Shown: positions 1-8,026 of the stretch, piece by piece
Position numbering within the stretch: the stretch's first letter is position 1
How the letters are laid out: each line of letters begins with the position of its first letter
Source: Persephonella sp.
GTDB taxonomy: Bacteria; Aquificota; Aquificia; Aquificales; Hydrogenothermaceae
Direction of reading: 5' to 3'
DNA length: 21,631 bases
Assembly (NCBI GenBank): GCA_027058925.1
Contig: JALTAS010000021.1
Coordinates: 1-21,631 of the forward strand
The notes under the pieces: model-generated
The model's input: the letters and a program-made list of their open reading frames with translations, nothing else
What the model was told of the DNA's origin: nothing
Databases searched by the model: none
Program-made: the position numbers and the translations under genes

Positions 1-1070
1 GAATAATGCTGATTTTTGGTCTTTTAGTTTATATTTTTTTTGGAATTGCTGATTATATACTTTTCCCGAAGATGTACCGTGAGCTTTGGAGTCTCAGGGC
101 TTTGACACTTTTTGCTATAGCCCCAGCTGTTTTTTTCATATTTACAGGTAAAAGATATTCGGTTGTTTATTTTGTTTATTCTGTTATTGCTATTACGGTA
201 GGACTTTCAATAGTAGGTATGATGTCAATGATCCTTCCATATGAAGCCCAGATTTATTATGCAGGCATATTTCTGGTTATATTCTTTTTGTACACTCTTT
301 CGGGAATTCCTTTTCTTTATACATCAATTTCCTCAACTGTGATAATATCCCTTTACTTTCTTATTGATATTTTTTTTCTACACTCGGGATCAAAGTATCT
401 TATCTCAAATATGTTTTTCCTCATTTCAGCTAACATTATGGGATTGATAGGTGGATACATACTTGAGTACTACATAAGAAAGGATTTTTTACTTTCATTG
501 AAAATATATCTTGATAAAAAGGATCTTGAAAGTCTGACAAAAAGACTCAAACACCTTTCAAGTTATGATGAACTGACAGGACTTGCTAATAGGAGAAAGC
601 TTAAGGAGTTTTTTGAAAGGGAGCTTAAAAGGGCAGTCAGAGAAAAGTTTCCTATATCTGTTCTTATGATAGATATTGATTTCTTTAAGGCATATAATGA
701 TTACTACGGACATATCAAAGGGGATAGGATTCTTAAAGAGATAGGAATGGTAATAAACAACCATGCCAGAAGACCTACAGATATAGCAGGCAGATGGGGC
801 GGTGAAGAATTTATTATTGTACTTTCAAACATAAACAAAAAACAGGCATCTGTTTTAGCAAATGATCTTCACAAAGATATACTGAATAGGAAAATAAAGC
901 ATAAGCTTTCTCCCACCGGAAGACTTACAGTGAGTATTGGAGGATATACAGAGATCCCTGATAACACCAGAACAATAGATGAGTTCATAAACAGAGCTGA
1001 TAAAGCTCTTTACAAGGCAAAATATTTAGGTAGAAATAAGGTTATACTCTTGAATGGCTCAGAGATTTAG
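1..1070 (+). CDS. Membrane-anchored diguanylate cyclase (GGDEF domain), probably 5'-truncated by the window edge
   Basis: Makes the second messenger c-di-GMP from two GTP at the cytoplasmic face of the inner membrane. The first ATG in frame is at 6, and from it about 160 residues form roughly five or six hydrophobic segments. A short linker follows, then a GGDEF domain (about residues 185-350) opening with SYDELTGLANRR. The signature is GGEEF at 265-269, the active form. The inhibitory I-site RxxD is present as RPTD at 256-259, exactly five residues ahead, so product inhibition is expected. No stop and no ribosome site can be seen before position 6, and the first hydrophobic segment begins at once, so the true start may lie upstream of the window. 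The sensor region is not one I can name. The stop overlaps the convergent peptidase gene by 12 bp. Confidence 0.9.
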   Translation, partial: IMLIFGLLVYIFFGIADYILFPKMYRELWSLRALTLFAIAPAVFFIFTGKRYSVVYFVYSVIAITVGLSIVGMMSMILPYEAQIYYAGIFLVIFFLYTLSGIPFLYTSISSTVIISLYFLIDIFFLHSGSKYLISNMFFLISANIMGLIGGYILEYYIRKDFLLSLKIYLDKKDLESLTKRLKHLSSYDELTGLANRRKLKEFFERELKRAVREKFPISVLMIDIDFFKAYNDYYGHIKGDRILKEIGMVINNHARRPTDIAGRWGGEEFIIVLSNINKKQASVLANDLHKDILNRKIKHKLSPTGRLTVSIGGYTEIPDNTRTIDEFINRADKALYKAKYLGRNKVILLNGSEI

Positions 1071-1916
1071 TACAGCATATTCTATGCCTTTTATAACGCT
1101 GTACATTCTTTCAAAATCAAGGGTTGCTAATGTGTCGGTTCTTCTGTGGTAATTTGGATTCCTGTAAAATGATGTGTCAGTGATCATGACAGCGTTGTAT
1201 CCAAAATGCCAGAAATTTCTGTGATCAGAAAAATCAACCCCTGGTAGAATTGTGGGAGCATTTATTGAATAAACCGGGATGTCAGATCCTTTTCTCATAA
1301 GATCTCTGATTTTTTTAGTTATACCTCTTTGAAAAAGTTTTCCCACCACCCCTATGAAGTTTCCTTTTTCAGGATAGAAAAAATTCATAAAAGGTAGAGG
1401 AAACTGCTGTGATCCTTCTTTGTCTGAAAAATAACCTATCATCTCAAGACATATCATCACTTTTATTTTTGTTTTTTCTTTGTATAGGCTCTCTGCATGG
1501 ATAAAACTACCCATCCTTTTAGTTCCAAAAAATGGAGGTTCCTCCAGAGTATATGCTGCAAAATCGATTCTGTATCTAAGTTTTTCCCTGTGCAAAAGTC
1601 TGAGAAGTTCCAGCAAACCTGCCACACCACTGGCGTTGTCGTCTGCACCGGGAGTGTTGCCTACCACATCATAATGGGCTCCTATTATTATTCTTTCCTC
1701 AGCCTGTGTGTTTATTGAGCAGATAACATTTTTGTATCTGTTTCCTCCTACAGAAAACTCCTGAAAATAAGCTTCTTCTGAAAATTCTTTAAATATCTGG
1801 TATATGTAATCTGCTGTTTTGTTGAGAGATCCAATATTAAGATAGTTTCTGTAAGGTCTTATTGATGTTAGAAACTCAACATCTTTGTAAACCCTTTCAA
1901 TCTGTTTTTGTTCCAT
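1059..1916 (-). CDS. M28-family zinc aminopeptidase
   Basis: Predicted metallopeptidase of family M28 (di-zinc exopeptidases such as Streptomyces aminopeptidase), 285 residues. The metal and catalytic signature is in order: HYD at 81-83, ADDNASG at 91-97 (bridging Asp), the Glu pair EE at 125-126 (general base and ligand), the LEMIGY Glu at 158, and a late His in NYHRRTD at about 257. No signal peptide or membrane segment is visible, so it looks cytoplasmic. That is unusual for secreted M28 enzymes but common in short bacterial ones. Its start lies inside the 3' end of the methyltransferase gene (20 bp overlap), so the two are probably translated from one message. Substrate is unknown. It ends tail to tail with the diguanylate cyclase gene. 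Confidence 0.87.
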   Translation of the reverse strand: MEQKQIERVYKDVEFLTSIRPYRNYLNIGSLNKTADYIYQIFKEFSEEAYFQEFSVGGNRYKNVICSINTQAEERIIIGAHYDVVGNTPGADDNASGVAGLLELLRLLHREKLRYRIDFAAYTLEEPPFFGTKRMGSFIHAESLYKEKTKIKVMICLEMIGYFSDKEGSQQFPLPFMNFFYPEKGNFIGVVGKLFQRGITKKIRDLMRKGSDIPVYSINAPTILPGVDFSDHRNFWHFGYNAVMITDTSFYRNPNYHRRTDTLATLDFERMYSVIKGIEYAVLNL

Positions 1917-2526
1917 AGCCTATTATGTGGTAGTTAACAGGTATAAATGGACTGTTAAACCTGATAAATCTGTATGAAGCATTCGGAAAAAAGGATTTAA
2001 TTGTTCTTCCTGTATCTCTCTTGAGATCACATCCCTCAAAAAGCCATTTCCATCCAGAATGAAGAATGTCCTGAAATCTGGCAGTTATTGTGTGCTCGGG
2101 AGCTTTAACGTGTTCTATAAAAATAAATACACCTTCAGGTTTTAAAACTCTTTTTATCTCTTTTAGAACTTTCTGTGGAGAATTTACACTACAAAGAACA
2201 AGGGTTGATACTACGCTGTCAAAACTGTTGTCTTCAAACGGCATTTTTTCTGCAAAACCTTCTATAACACGGATCTTTAGGGGATATTTTTCTGCTTTTT
2301 TTAAGAAAAAATTAAGCATATCTCTGCTTGGTTCAATTACCGTTAGATTAGTATCAGGTTTGTAATATGGAAGATTGGTTCCTGTTCCAGCTCCTATCTC
2401 AAGGACATTTTTACCTAATTTTGAAAAAAGGGATTTTTTGTAGTTTCCGTAGATGTTTTTTAGATACCATTCAAGATTTTTCATAAATACAGCATTGAAT
2501 TTGCTTTTACATCCACAACTTTTCAT
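1897..2526 (-). CDS. Class I SAM-dependent methyltransferase (Methyltransf_11 type)
   Basis: A 209-residue Rossmann-fold methyltransferase. Motif I is VLEIGAGTGTN (about residues 41-51), followed by the acidic end of strand 2 in TVIEPSRDML, then AEKMPFEDNSFDSVVSTLVLC and a post-motif typical of the UbiE/METTL7-like group. The substrate cannot be told; small lipophilic molecules or lipids are usual in this group. I chose the ATG at 2524-2526 because GGTGGG lies just upstream. An in-frame ATG 12 codons earlier (2562) has no ribosome site. The N-terminus carries CGC near residue 4. It is followed, with overlap, by the M28 peptidase. Its only visible promoter lies upstream of the two CRISPR-like repeats, so the repeats may sit in its mRNA leader. 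Confidence 0.85.
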   Translation of the reverse strand: MKSCGCKSKFNAVFMKNLEWYLKNIYGNYKKSLFSKLGKNVLEIGAGTGTNLPYYKPDTNLTVIEPSRDMLNFFLKKAEKYPLKIRVIEGFAEKMPFEDNSFDSVVSTLVLCSVNSPQKVLKEIKRVLKPEGVFIFIEHVKAPEHTITARFQDILHSGWKWLFEGCDLKRDTGRTIKSFFPNASYRFIRFNSPFIPVNYHIIGYGTKTD

Positions 2527-2651
2527 AGTCCACCCACCGCTTTTTGAAAAAAAATATAACATTTTGGCAGGCGGTTAAACAATGTCCTTTTTAATTTTAG
2601 TGAATGCAGTGGATGGTGAGGAGTGGATAGTGAAAGGTAAAAAGAGGTTTT

Positions 2652-2766
2652 CTGGTGGCAATGCCCTCATAACTCGGGACAGTTTCAACGGGCTAATTCC
2701 TAACAATGAATACCTGCTCAAACACATACTGGTGGCAATGCCCTCATAACTCGGGACAGTTTCAAC
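2652..2766 (-). CRISPR. Minimal CRISPR-like array: two identical 38-bp repeats, one 39-bp spacer, no cas genes
   Basis: Two perfect 38-bp direct repeats lie at 2652-2689 and 2729-2766, separated by a unique 39-bp stretch (2690-2728). On the plus strand each begins CTGGTGGCAATGCC and ends GGGACAGTTTCAAC. Read on the minus strand they begin GTTGAAAC, as many CRISPR repeats do, and carry a short CCC/GGG stem. True repeat length may be 36-38, since flanking bases can match by chance. Spacer size fits a CRISPR unit. A TTGACA-17-TATTTT promoter on the minus strand lies about 75 bp ahead, in an AT-rich leader-like stretch, which sets the likely orientation. No third or degenerate copy is seen in 2527-2651 or 2767-2943, and those flanks hold no convincing gene. 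No cas gene is in the window, so type cannot be assigned. A two-copy non-CRISPR repeat is the alternative. Confidence 0.6.
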
Positions 2767-2838
2767 AGCCCCTCTCTCGTTCTTGAGTATCAGCGTATTC
2801 ATTTTCCAAAAAGCCCGATTTTTGACAGGCCTACTCTC

Positions 2839-2867
2839 AAAATAGCGTAAAATCTGAAAATTGTCAA
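2839..2867 (-). promoter_or_regulatory. Sigma-70-type promoter reading into the CRISPR-like repeats and the methyltransferase gene
   Basis: On the minus strand the -35 is a perfect TTGACA (2862-2867), the spacer is 17 bp and the -10 is TATTTT (2839-2844). The start would be near 2832. The -35 sits in a palindrome AAAATT-GAC-AATTTT (2857-2871), a possible operator. Just upstream, the heptamer AGTCTCA occurs twice within about 20 bp (near 2873-2892). Transcripts would enter the first repeat after about 65 nt and reach the methyltransferase start after about 300 nt. I see no terminator in between. Confidence 0.5.
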
Positions 2868-2943
2868 TTTTAAAGTCTCATTTATAGTCTCAATTAGCTG
2901 GCATTATTTTCTCTATGTTATTGATATTTAAAGGAAAATCAAT

Positions 2944-4278
2944 TTACGTTGCTTTGATTTCCAACTTGCCTGTTTTCAAACCTTCATAAAACCTTTTCAT
3001 GTTCTGTATAGCTCTTTGAGCCTTTAGGAGCTTTCTTTTTCTTTTGTTTTTTATCTTTTTATCAAGATCAGGCAGTAATGCAAAATTTGGGTTCATAGGT
3101 TGAAGTTCGTCTTTCGGTTCTGTTATGTATCTTACAAGTCCTCCAAGCATTGTTGTTTCAGGTGGAACGACCGGTTCCTGACCCTTTAACATTCTTGAGA
3201 CATTTATCCCTGCGAGTATTCCGGTTGCAGCAGAAGCTGTATAACCTTCAACACCTGTTATCTGTCCTGCAAACAAAATTTTTGGATCTTTTTTTAGCTG
3301 GAGCGTTGGTCTCAGTACCTTCTGGGACTGTATAAAAGTGTTCCTGTGTATTGATCCAAGTCTCACAAATACGGCATTTTTCAGTGCTGGTATAAGCCTG
3401 AATATCCTTTTTTGCTCTGGATATTTAAGTTTTGTCTGGAAACCAACCATAGAAAGGAGGGTTCCCTCTCTGTTTTCTTTTCTTAGCTGAACCACAGCAA
3501 AAGGCTGTTTTCCTGTTTTTGGATCAGTTAGACCTACAGGTTTCATAGGACCAAAGAGAAGAGTCTGTTTCCCTCTCCTTGCTATCTCCTCAATAGGAAG
3601 ACATCCTTCAAAAAATACAGCCCTCTCGAAATCTTTTAATGGAACCTGCTCACCTTTGAGAAGTTCGTTATAAAATAACTCGTATTCCCCTTCTGTAAGA
3701 ACACAGTTAAAATAATCTCCTTCTCCTTTACCGTATCTATCTCCCCAGAAGCCTTTTGAGTAATCAACAGTTTCTGCATCAACTGTAGGTGCTATAGCAT
3801 CATAAAAATAAAGATACTCTGCCCCTGTGATTTTCTGAATCTCTTTTGATAAATCTTCTGATGTAAGAGGTCCTGTGGCTATGATAATAAAGTCGTAATC
3901 TTCAGGAAGTTTTGTTATTTCTTTTCTTATAACCTTGATATTTGGGTGATTTTCAACTATATCTGTTATCTTCTTTGAAAATTTTTCTCTGTCAACAGCA
4001 AGAGCTCCACCTGCAGGAACAGAAAACTCCTCAGCCACAGGAATAGTAACAGAGCCTAATATTTTCATCTCCTCTTTTAGAAGACCTGCACCTGTGGTTA
4101 AATCTTTTCCTCCCAGTGAGTTTGAACAAACAAGCTCTGCAAAATTTTGTGTTCTGTGGGCAGGGGTTTTTTTAACAGGTCTCATTTCGTATAAATCAAC
4201 ATTAAAGCCTTCTTCTGCTATCTTGAAAGCTGCCTCACTACCTGCTAAACCTGCTCCTATTACAGCTATTTTTTTCAT
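2944..4278 (-). CDS. trmFO: Folate/FAD-dependent tRNA (uracil-54-C5) methyltransferase TrmFO
   Basis: Forms ribothymidine at position 54 of the tRNA T-loop, using methylenetetrahydrofolate as carbon donor and reduced FAD. At 444 residues it matches the usual family length. The N-terminus has the FAD-binding motif [10 protein letters not shown] (8-17), then the TrmFO-specific [12 protein letters not shown] and LVCSNSLGG. The Cys at 51 and the Cys at 226 in FEGCLPIEE correspond to the two functional cysteines known from the Bacillus enzyme (53 and 226). The ribosome site AGAGGA lies close to the ATG. It is 47 bp downstream of the antiporter gene and probably the last gene of that operon. The name gid, used in older annotations, is the same protein. 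Confidence 0.97.
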   Translation of the reverse strand: MKKIAVIGAGLAGSEAAFKIAEEGFNVDLYEMRPVKKTPAHRTQNFAELVCSNSLGGKDLTTGAGLLKEEMKILGSVTIPVAEEFSVPAGGALAVDREKFSKKITDIVENHPNIKVIRKEITKLPEDYDFIIIATGPLTSEDLSKEIQKITGAEYLYFYDAIAPTVDAETVDYSKGFWGDRYGKGEGDYFNCVLTEGEYELFYNELLKGEQVPLKDFERAVFFEGCLPIEEIARRGKQTLLFGPMKPVGLTDPKTGKQPFAVVQLRKENREGTLLSMVGFQTKLKYPEQKRIFRLIPALKNAVFVRLGSIHRNTFIQSQKVLRPTLQLKKDPKILFAGQITGVEGYTASAATGILAGINVSRMLKGQEPVVPPETTMLGGLVRYITEPKDELQPMNPNFALLPDLDKKIKNKRKRKLLKAQRAIQNMKRFYEGLKTGKLEIKAT

Positions 4279-4325
4279 TTTTCCTCTTTATAAGAGATTT
4301 TTGCCTAAAAATTAGGAATTATCCT

Positions 4326-5537
4326 TTATTTTTCAACTTTATCTTTTAATTTAAACAGATATTTCATTAAAAAAGGAGGTATCAGAGTGGTCAGTATTAC
4401 AATAAAAACAACAGCTGAGTATGTCTCATTTGTGAATACTTTTGCTGTTCTACCTAACTCAGCAAATATAAGCCCCACTTCACCTCTTGGAACCATTGAA
4501 GTTCCTATTATGAGCTTTTTAAGACCGCCTATACCTTTAATAAGATAAGCTCCACCAACCTTACCTATAATTGCAATAATTAAAAGAGAAAATGTTAAAA
4601 GCCAGAATGTAGGTGAGCTGAAATCTATCTCCCTTAGATTCATAGAAAGACCAACAGTGACAAAAAATATTGGTGTGAAAAGATAAATAATAGGTCTCAT
4701 CTGAGATTCTAATTTTTCAACAAAGTGGGGATCTGACTTGAAGGCTATCCCAAAAGGAAGGAAAAACCTTCTTGAGAGGGCTATACCCGATGCAAAAGCA
4801 CCTATTATTTCAGGAGCACCAAATAGATGAGCAACATATGAGAAAAACAGAATAAGCGAGATGATGATCGTTGGTATAAATCCAGGGAGCTTCCTGTATT
4901 TTATATCGTATATATGAATAAATTTTGACATTATAGCTGCTAAAACTGGAGCTGTTGCGAAGAAAAATGCAACAAGTATTATTATTTTGATGGTATTCTC
5001 AAGGTTAACCTGCCCTGTTAAAGCAAAATCTGCAAGTATTACAAGAAGAATAACACCTATAATATCGTCGAGCACGGCCGCTCCAACGACGATCTGAGAT
5101 TCTGTTGTTCTTTCTTTACCTAAATCCTTCAGCACCCTAACTGTTATACCGATACTTGTTGCTGTTAATGTTCCCCCTATAAAAAGGGATGTAACAACAG
5201 ACAGATTGAAAATGTAATAGCTGATCCCAAAACCACCTAAAAATGGAACAATCGCTCCAAACAGGGCAACAGTTACAGATTTTATTCCCTCTTTTTGGAG
5301 TTTCTTCATATCTGTTTCAAGCCCTACCTCAAAAAGAAGAAGGATTATTCCGATTTCTGCGAGTATTTTTATGATTTCATTTACTTCTACTATGCCAAAG
5401 ACACTGGGTCCTATTATTATTCCTGCAAAAACTTCACCTAAAACAGGTGGTATCCTTAGATATGAAAAAATTTCAGCAAAAATCCTTGAAGACACAAGAA
5501 TAATTAAAAGGCTTAAAACAAACTCGTGCATTTCCAT
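4326..5537 (-). CDS. CPA2-family cation:proton antiporter (Na+/H+ type)
   Basis: Integral inner-membrane antiporter of 403 residues with about 12 hydrophobic segments and no C-terminal TrkA-N/RCK domain, so it is the short NapA/KefB-like form. Family motifs are the start RIPPVLGEVFAGIIIGP (28-44), LLLFEVGLETD, and PRGEVGLIFAELG near the C-terminus. The ion-binding helix has two adjacent Asp residues (LDDI, 157-158), as in electrogenic Na+/H+ antiporters of the NapA type; KefB/KefC have QD there. Sodium or potassium exchange for protons is therefore inferred, not K+ efflux gated by glutathione. AGGAG lies 11 bp before the first ATG and closer alternatives are limited; an ATG two codons later is possible. 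It follows moaE by 45 bp in the same direction. Confidence 0.9.
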   Translation of the reverse strand: MEMHEFVLSLLIILVSSRIFAEIFSYLRIPPVLGEVFAGIIIGPSVFGIVEVNEIIKILAEIGIILLLFEVGLETDMKKLQKEGIKSVTVALFGAIVPFLGGFGISYYIFNLSVVTSLFIGGTLTATSIGITVRVLKDLGKERTTESQIVVGAAVLDDIIGVILLVILADFALTGQVNLENTIKIIILVAFFFATAPVLAAIMSKFIHIYDIKYRKLPGFIPTIIISLILFFSYVAHLFGAPEIIGAFASGIALSRRFFLPFGIAFKSDPHFVEKLESQMRPIIYLFTPIFFVTVGLSMNLREIDFSSPTFWLLTFSLLIIAIIGKVGGAYLIKGIGGLKKLIIGTSMVPRGEVGLIFAELGRTAKVFTNETYSAVVFIVILTTLIPPFLMKYLFKLKDKVEK

Positions 5538-5582
5538 ACTTTATTGATCTCCTGAAGGTTTTACAAACTGGAAAAAGGGAGC

Positions 5583-5996
5583 TTATTTCCAGCTTTCCTC
5601 CCCTGTTTTGAACACCTCTTTTTTCCAGATAGGTGCTCTTGCTTTTGTTTCATCAACGATGTACCTGCAGGCTTCAAACGCCTCCTGTCTATGCCCTGCC
5701 CAGACCACAACAAGAAATGATGGTACAAGAACAGGAACAACGCCTGTTCTATGGTGAACGATAGCATGTTTTATCCCAAATTTTTCTTTTGCTTCCTGTA
5801 TTATCTCTTTTATAACTTTTTCTGCCATAGATATGTATGCTTCATAATGAAGTTCTTTAACATCTCCATCTTCAGGTGCAGATCTGGGAATTCCTAAGAA
5901 TATATCAACAGCCCCGCAGGTTTTGTCCTTGTAGCTGTTTATAATCTCATTTATATCAAACCATTTTTCGCCTATATACACCTCAGGTATATTCAT
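5583..5996 (-). CDS. moaE: Molybdopterin synthase catalytic subunit MoaE
   Basis: Large subunit of molybdopterin synthase, which puts the dithiolene sulfurs on cyclic pyranopterin phosphate using thiocarboxylated MoaD. The 137 residues fit the family. Marks are GAVDIFLGIPR (28-38), HYEAYISMAEK, the HHRTG stretch at 81-85 and the C-terminal ETKARAPIWKKEVF, whose lysines (118, 125/126) match the catalytic pair. The ATG at 5994-5996 has AGAGG upstream. A longer open frame running back to 6155 overlaps the thioredoxin gene in another frame and is not needed. No moaD or other cofactor gene is in the window, so the partner must be encoded elsewhere. It starts 10 bp after the thioredoxin gene. Confidence 0.95.
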   Translation of the reverse strand: MNIPEVYIGEKWFDINEIINSYKDKTCGAVDIFLGIPRSAPEDGDVKELHYEAYISMAEKVIKEIIQEAKEKFGIKHAIVHHRTGVVPVLVPSFLVVVWAGHRQEAFEACRYIVDETKARAPIWKKEVFKTGEESWK

Positions 5997-6006
5997 TTTA
6001 AGACCT

Positions 6007-6525
6007 CTAACATTTTTTTCCTTTTTCTGTATATTTCTCAAATTTGATCTTTTCGTAACATCCAGAACCAAGGTAATCAAGAATATCCATAAAATCCTTC
6101 TTTGGTATGAACCCCGGCTGATAAAACAGAACCTTGAAATTATCCTTTGGATCAAAAACTATTATTGTTGGATAGCCTGTTACCCTGTAAGAAAGAGCAA
6201 GAGCAGATTCTTCCATCTTTGCTTTTGTTTCAGGATCAATAACCATTCTGTCTCCATTTACATCAATTATGGCTATGTTTATGTTGTTTTTAATCTTTTT
6301 TTCCTTGAAATCTGGCTGGCTTAAAACCTCTCTGTGAAGTTTTTCACAGTACTGGCATGTTTCTGACTCAAAAATAAGTATAAGGATTTTTTTGTTTTTC
6401 AAAGCATCTTCAATTATAGGGTTCGGATCAATAGCAAATTTGTTTGATTTCTTTCCTGTATTTTCACAACTGATCAAGCTGTATGCGAATATAAACAAAA
6501 ATACAAAACCAAATATTTTTTTCAT
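6007..6525 (-). CDS. Thioredoxin-fold lipoprotein (SoxW/thioredoxin_2 like)
   Basis: Predicted periplasmic thiol-disulfide protein anchored by lipid. It has a signal peptide of about 19 residues ending in the lipobox LISC (Cys 20). The thioredoxin fold carries the active site CQYC (57-60) in the context FESETCQYCEKLH, and the cis-Pro loop is GYPT. Length is 172 residues. The sequence resembles SoxW-type thioredoxins linked to sulfur oxidation or cytochrome maturation, but no sox gene is near, so the partner is unknown. The ATG at 6523-6525 is preceded by GAGGTGA, which overlaps the stop of the aminotransferase gene. A GTG three codons earlier is part of that ribosome site and is an unlikely start. 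Two extra cysteines occur near the C-terminus. Confidence 0.88.
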   Translation of the reverse strand: MKKIFGFVFLFIFAYSLISCENTGKKSNKFAIDPNPIIEDALKNKKILILIFESETCQYCEKLHREVLSQPDFKEKKIKNNINIAIIDVNGDRMVIDPETKAKMEESALALSYRVTGYPTIIVFDPKDNFKVLFYQPGFIPKKDFMDILDYLGSGCYEKIKFEKYTEKGKKC

Positions 6526-6535
6526 TTTTTTCACC

Positions 6536-7711
6536 TCAGGACAGTTTTTTGAGGGATTCTTTTATTCTTCTCATACCTTCTTTTATATTTTCCATTGATG
6601 TTGCGTAAGATAGTCTTATGTATCCTTCTTTACCAAAGGCAGATCCGGGAACAACTGCAACCTTTGCTTCCTCAAGTAAATAAGCTGCCAGATCGATATC
6701 GCTTTTTATATTCCCTTTTATGTATGCCGACACATTTGGAAAGACATAGAATGCTCCTTTTGGGACAGGACAGGTAATACCATCAATAGAAAGAAACTCA
6801 TTCACAACATAATCTCTTCTTTTTCTGAATTCCTCCTTCATCATTGAAGGGAACTTTCCTTTGTCTTCAAGTGCAGCCAGTCCGCCGTACTGGGCAAAAG
6901 ATGTAGGATTGGATGTTGTTTGGGACTGGATTATTGTCAGCTTTTTGACGTAATCTTCAGGAGCGGCCACCCATCCGAGCCTCCAGCCTGTCATTGAGTA
7001 AGCCTTGGAAAAAGCATTAACTGTGAATGTTATATCCCTAATTTCTTTGTCCAGAGAAGCTATGCTCACATGTTCACCCTCATAACAGAACTCTTCATAG
7101 CATTCATCTGAAATGATCAAAATGTCATTTTTTAGGCATATTTCTGCTATTTTTTCAAGTTCGTTTCGTGGAATAACAGCTCCAGTGGGATTTGAAGGTG
7201 TATTTATCACAACCGCCTTTGTTTTTTTTGTTATCGCACCCTCCACAAGATCTGCAGTAAGAACGAAACCGTTTTCTTCTGTTGTCTCAACAATAACAGG
7301 TATTCCATCACACAGTTTTATCTGTTCTGTGTAAGAAACCCAGTATGGAGCAGGAACTATCACCTCATCACCTGGATTTAAAATGACAGCAAATATTTCA
7401 TAAAGACCCATCTTTGCACCGGGTGTAACAATAACTTCTGAAGGTTTGTATTCAATGTTGTTTTTTTCTTTTAATCTTTTTGCTATCCCTTCCCTTAGCT
7501 CAGGTATTCCTGCAGACGGTGTATATTTTGTTTTTCCTTCTTTTAAGGCTTCTATTGCTGCTTCTTTTACGAAATCTGGAGTATCAAAGTCAGGTTCTCC
7601 TGCACCAAAACCGATAACATTTATCCCTTTTTTTCTCATCTCATCAGCTTTTGCTGTTATAACAAGAGTCTGGGAAGGCTTTACCCTCAAAACTCTATCA
7701 GAAAATTTCAT
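6536..7711 (-). CDS. PLP-dependent class I aminotransferase (aspartate aminotransferase, Ib type)
   Basis: Cytoplasmic transaminase, most likely aspartate with 2-oxoglutarate, of the thermophile class Ib group (Thermus and Aquifex AspC). From the chosen ATG it has 391 residues. Visible marks are GAGEPDFDTP (36-45), NTPSNPTG (170-177), the cofactor-contacting SDECYEEF (Asp 202, Tyr 205), the PLP lysine at 236 in NAFSKAYSMTGWRLGW, and a C-terminal RLSYATS with the substrate-carboxylate Arg. The ATG at 7709-7711 has AGGAGGAG directly upstream; an earlier ATG at 7741 lacks one. It opens the minus-strand operon with the thioredoxin, moaE, antiporter and trmFO genes. Prephenate or other amino acid specificity cannot be excluded. 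Confidence 0.93.
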   Translation of the reverse strand: MKFSDRVLRVKPSQTLVITAKADEMRKKGINVIGFGAGEPDFDTPDFVKEAAIEALKEGKTKYTPSAGIPELREGIAKRLKEKNNIEYKPSEVIVTPGAKMGLYEIFAVILNPGDEVIVPAPYWVSYTEQIKLCDGIPVIVETTEENGFVLTADLVEGAITKKTKAVVINTPSNPTGAVIPRNELEKIAEICLKNDILIISDECYEEFCYEGEHVSIASLDKEIRDITFTVNAFSKAYSMTGWRLGWVAAPEDYVKKLTIIQSQTTSNPTSFAQYGGLAALEDKGKFPSMMKEEFRKRRDYVVNEFLSIDGITCPVPKGAFYVFPNVSAYIKGNIKSDIDLAAYLLEEAKVAVVPGSAFGKEGYIRLSYATSMENIKEGMRRIKESLKKLS

Positions 7712-8026
7712 TTTCTCCTCCTGATAATATTTGTCATTCAATATTTTATCCTAAAATTTGAATAAACATTCTTTTAATATAACTATCTTTATGTGTTCTA
7801 TAGAAATTTTTTCAGAACATATTCAATTCTGTAACTTTTGTCTGGTATTAAAGAGGTGTTTATTCAGGTTGTTTCTCCATTCAGTAGTATTTTCTCATTT
7901 GAGTTTCCTGTAGCGATCTTTTTCCTATCGTTTTATTTCTATCCAGAGAAGAGGCTACCTCCTGAAAAATTTCCTGTTATATTTTATTTCTGGTGAAATA
8001 AAACTTTTATGAGATAGGTTGTGTTG
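7712..8026. other. Divergent intergenic region between the aminotransferase and tlyA genes
   Basis: This 315-bp AT-rich stretch separates two divergently transcribed genes. It holds the possible minus-strand promoter listed above and, close to tlyA, a perfect inverted repeat TTTTATTTC-TGGT-GAAATAAAA (7982-8003). That repeat lies 23 bp before the tlyA ATG and could be an operator or leader hairpin; it lacks the GC content of a normal terminator. One plus-strand frame (7856-7996) stays open for 46 codons from a GTG but has no clear ribosome site, so I do not call it a gene. Confidence 0.5.
7797..7826 (-). promoter_or_regulatory. Possible promoter of the aminotransferase operon
   Basis: On the minus strand TTGAAT (7821-7826) is followed after 18 bp by TATAGA (7797-7802), which would give a leader of about 80 nt to the ATG at 7711. 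The -10 lies in a perfect 10-bp palindrome TTCTATAGAA (7796-7805). This is a weak match found by eye in AT-rich DNA. Confidence 0.25.

Noticed and set aside
2575..2802. Minus-strand open frame of 75 codons across the two repeats
   Set aside because: It is mostly made of the repeats, read in two different frames (38+39 bp is not a multiple of three), and has no recognisable domain. The CRISPR-like reading explains the stretch better.
4292..4320. Hairpin CCTAA/TTAGG between the antiporter and trmFO genes
   Set aside because: Only 5 bp, AT-rich, and no T-run on the minus strand, so a terminator between the two genes is not supported.
5997..6155. N-terminal extension of moaE by 53 codons
   Set aside because: It overlaps the thioredoxin gene out of frame. 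MoaE proteins begin near the ATG at 5996, which has its own ribosome site.
7856..7996. Plus-strand frame of 46 codons from a GTG, Phe-rich, ending at the tlyA leader hairpin
   Set aside because: No clear ribosome site, no recognisable motif, and a T-rich composition that gives Phe-rich frames by chance. A worn gene remnant is possible but cannot be supported.
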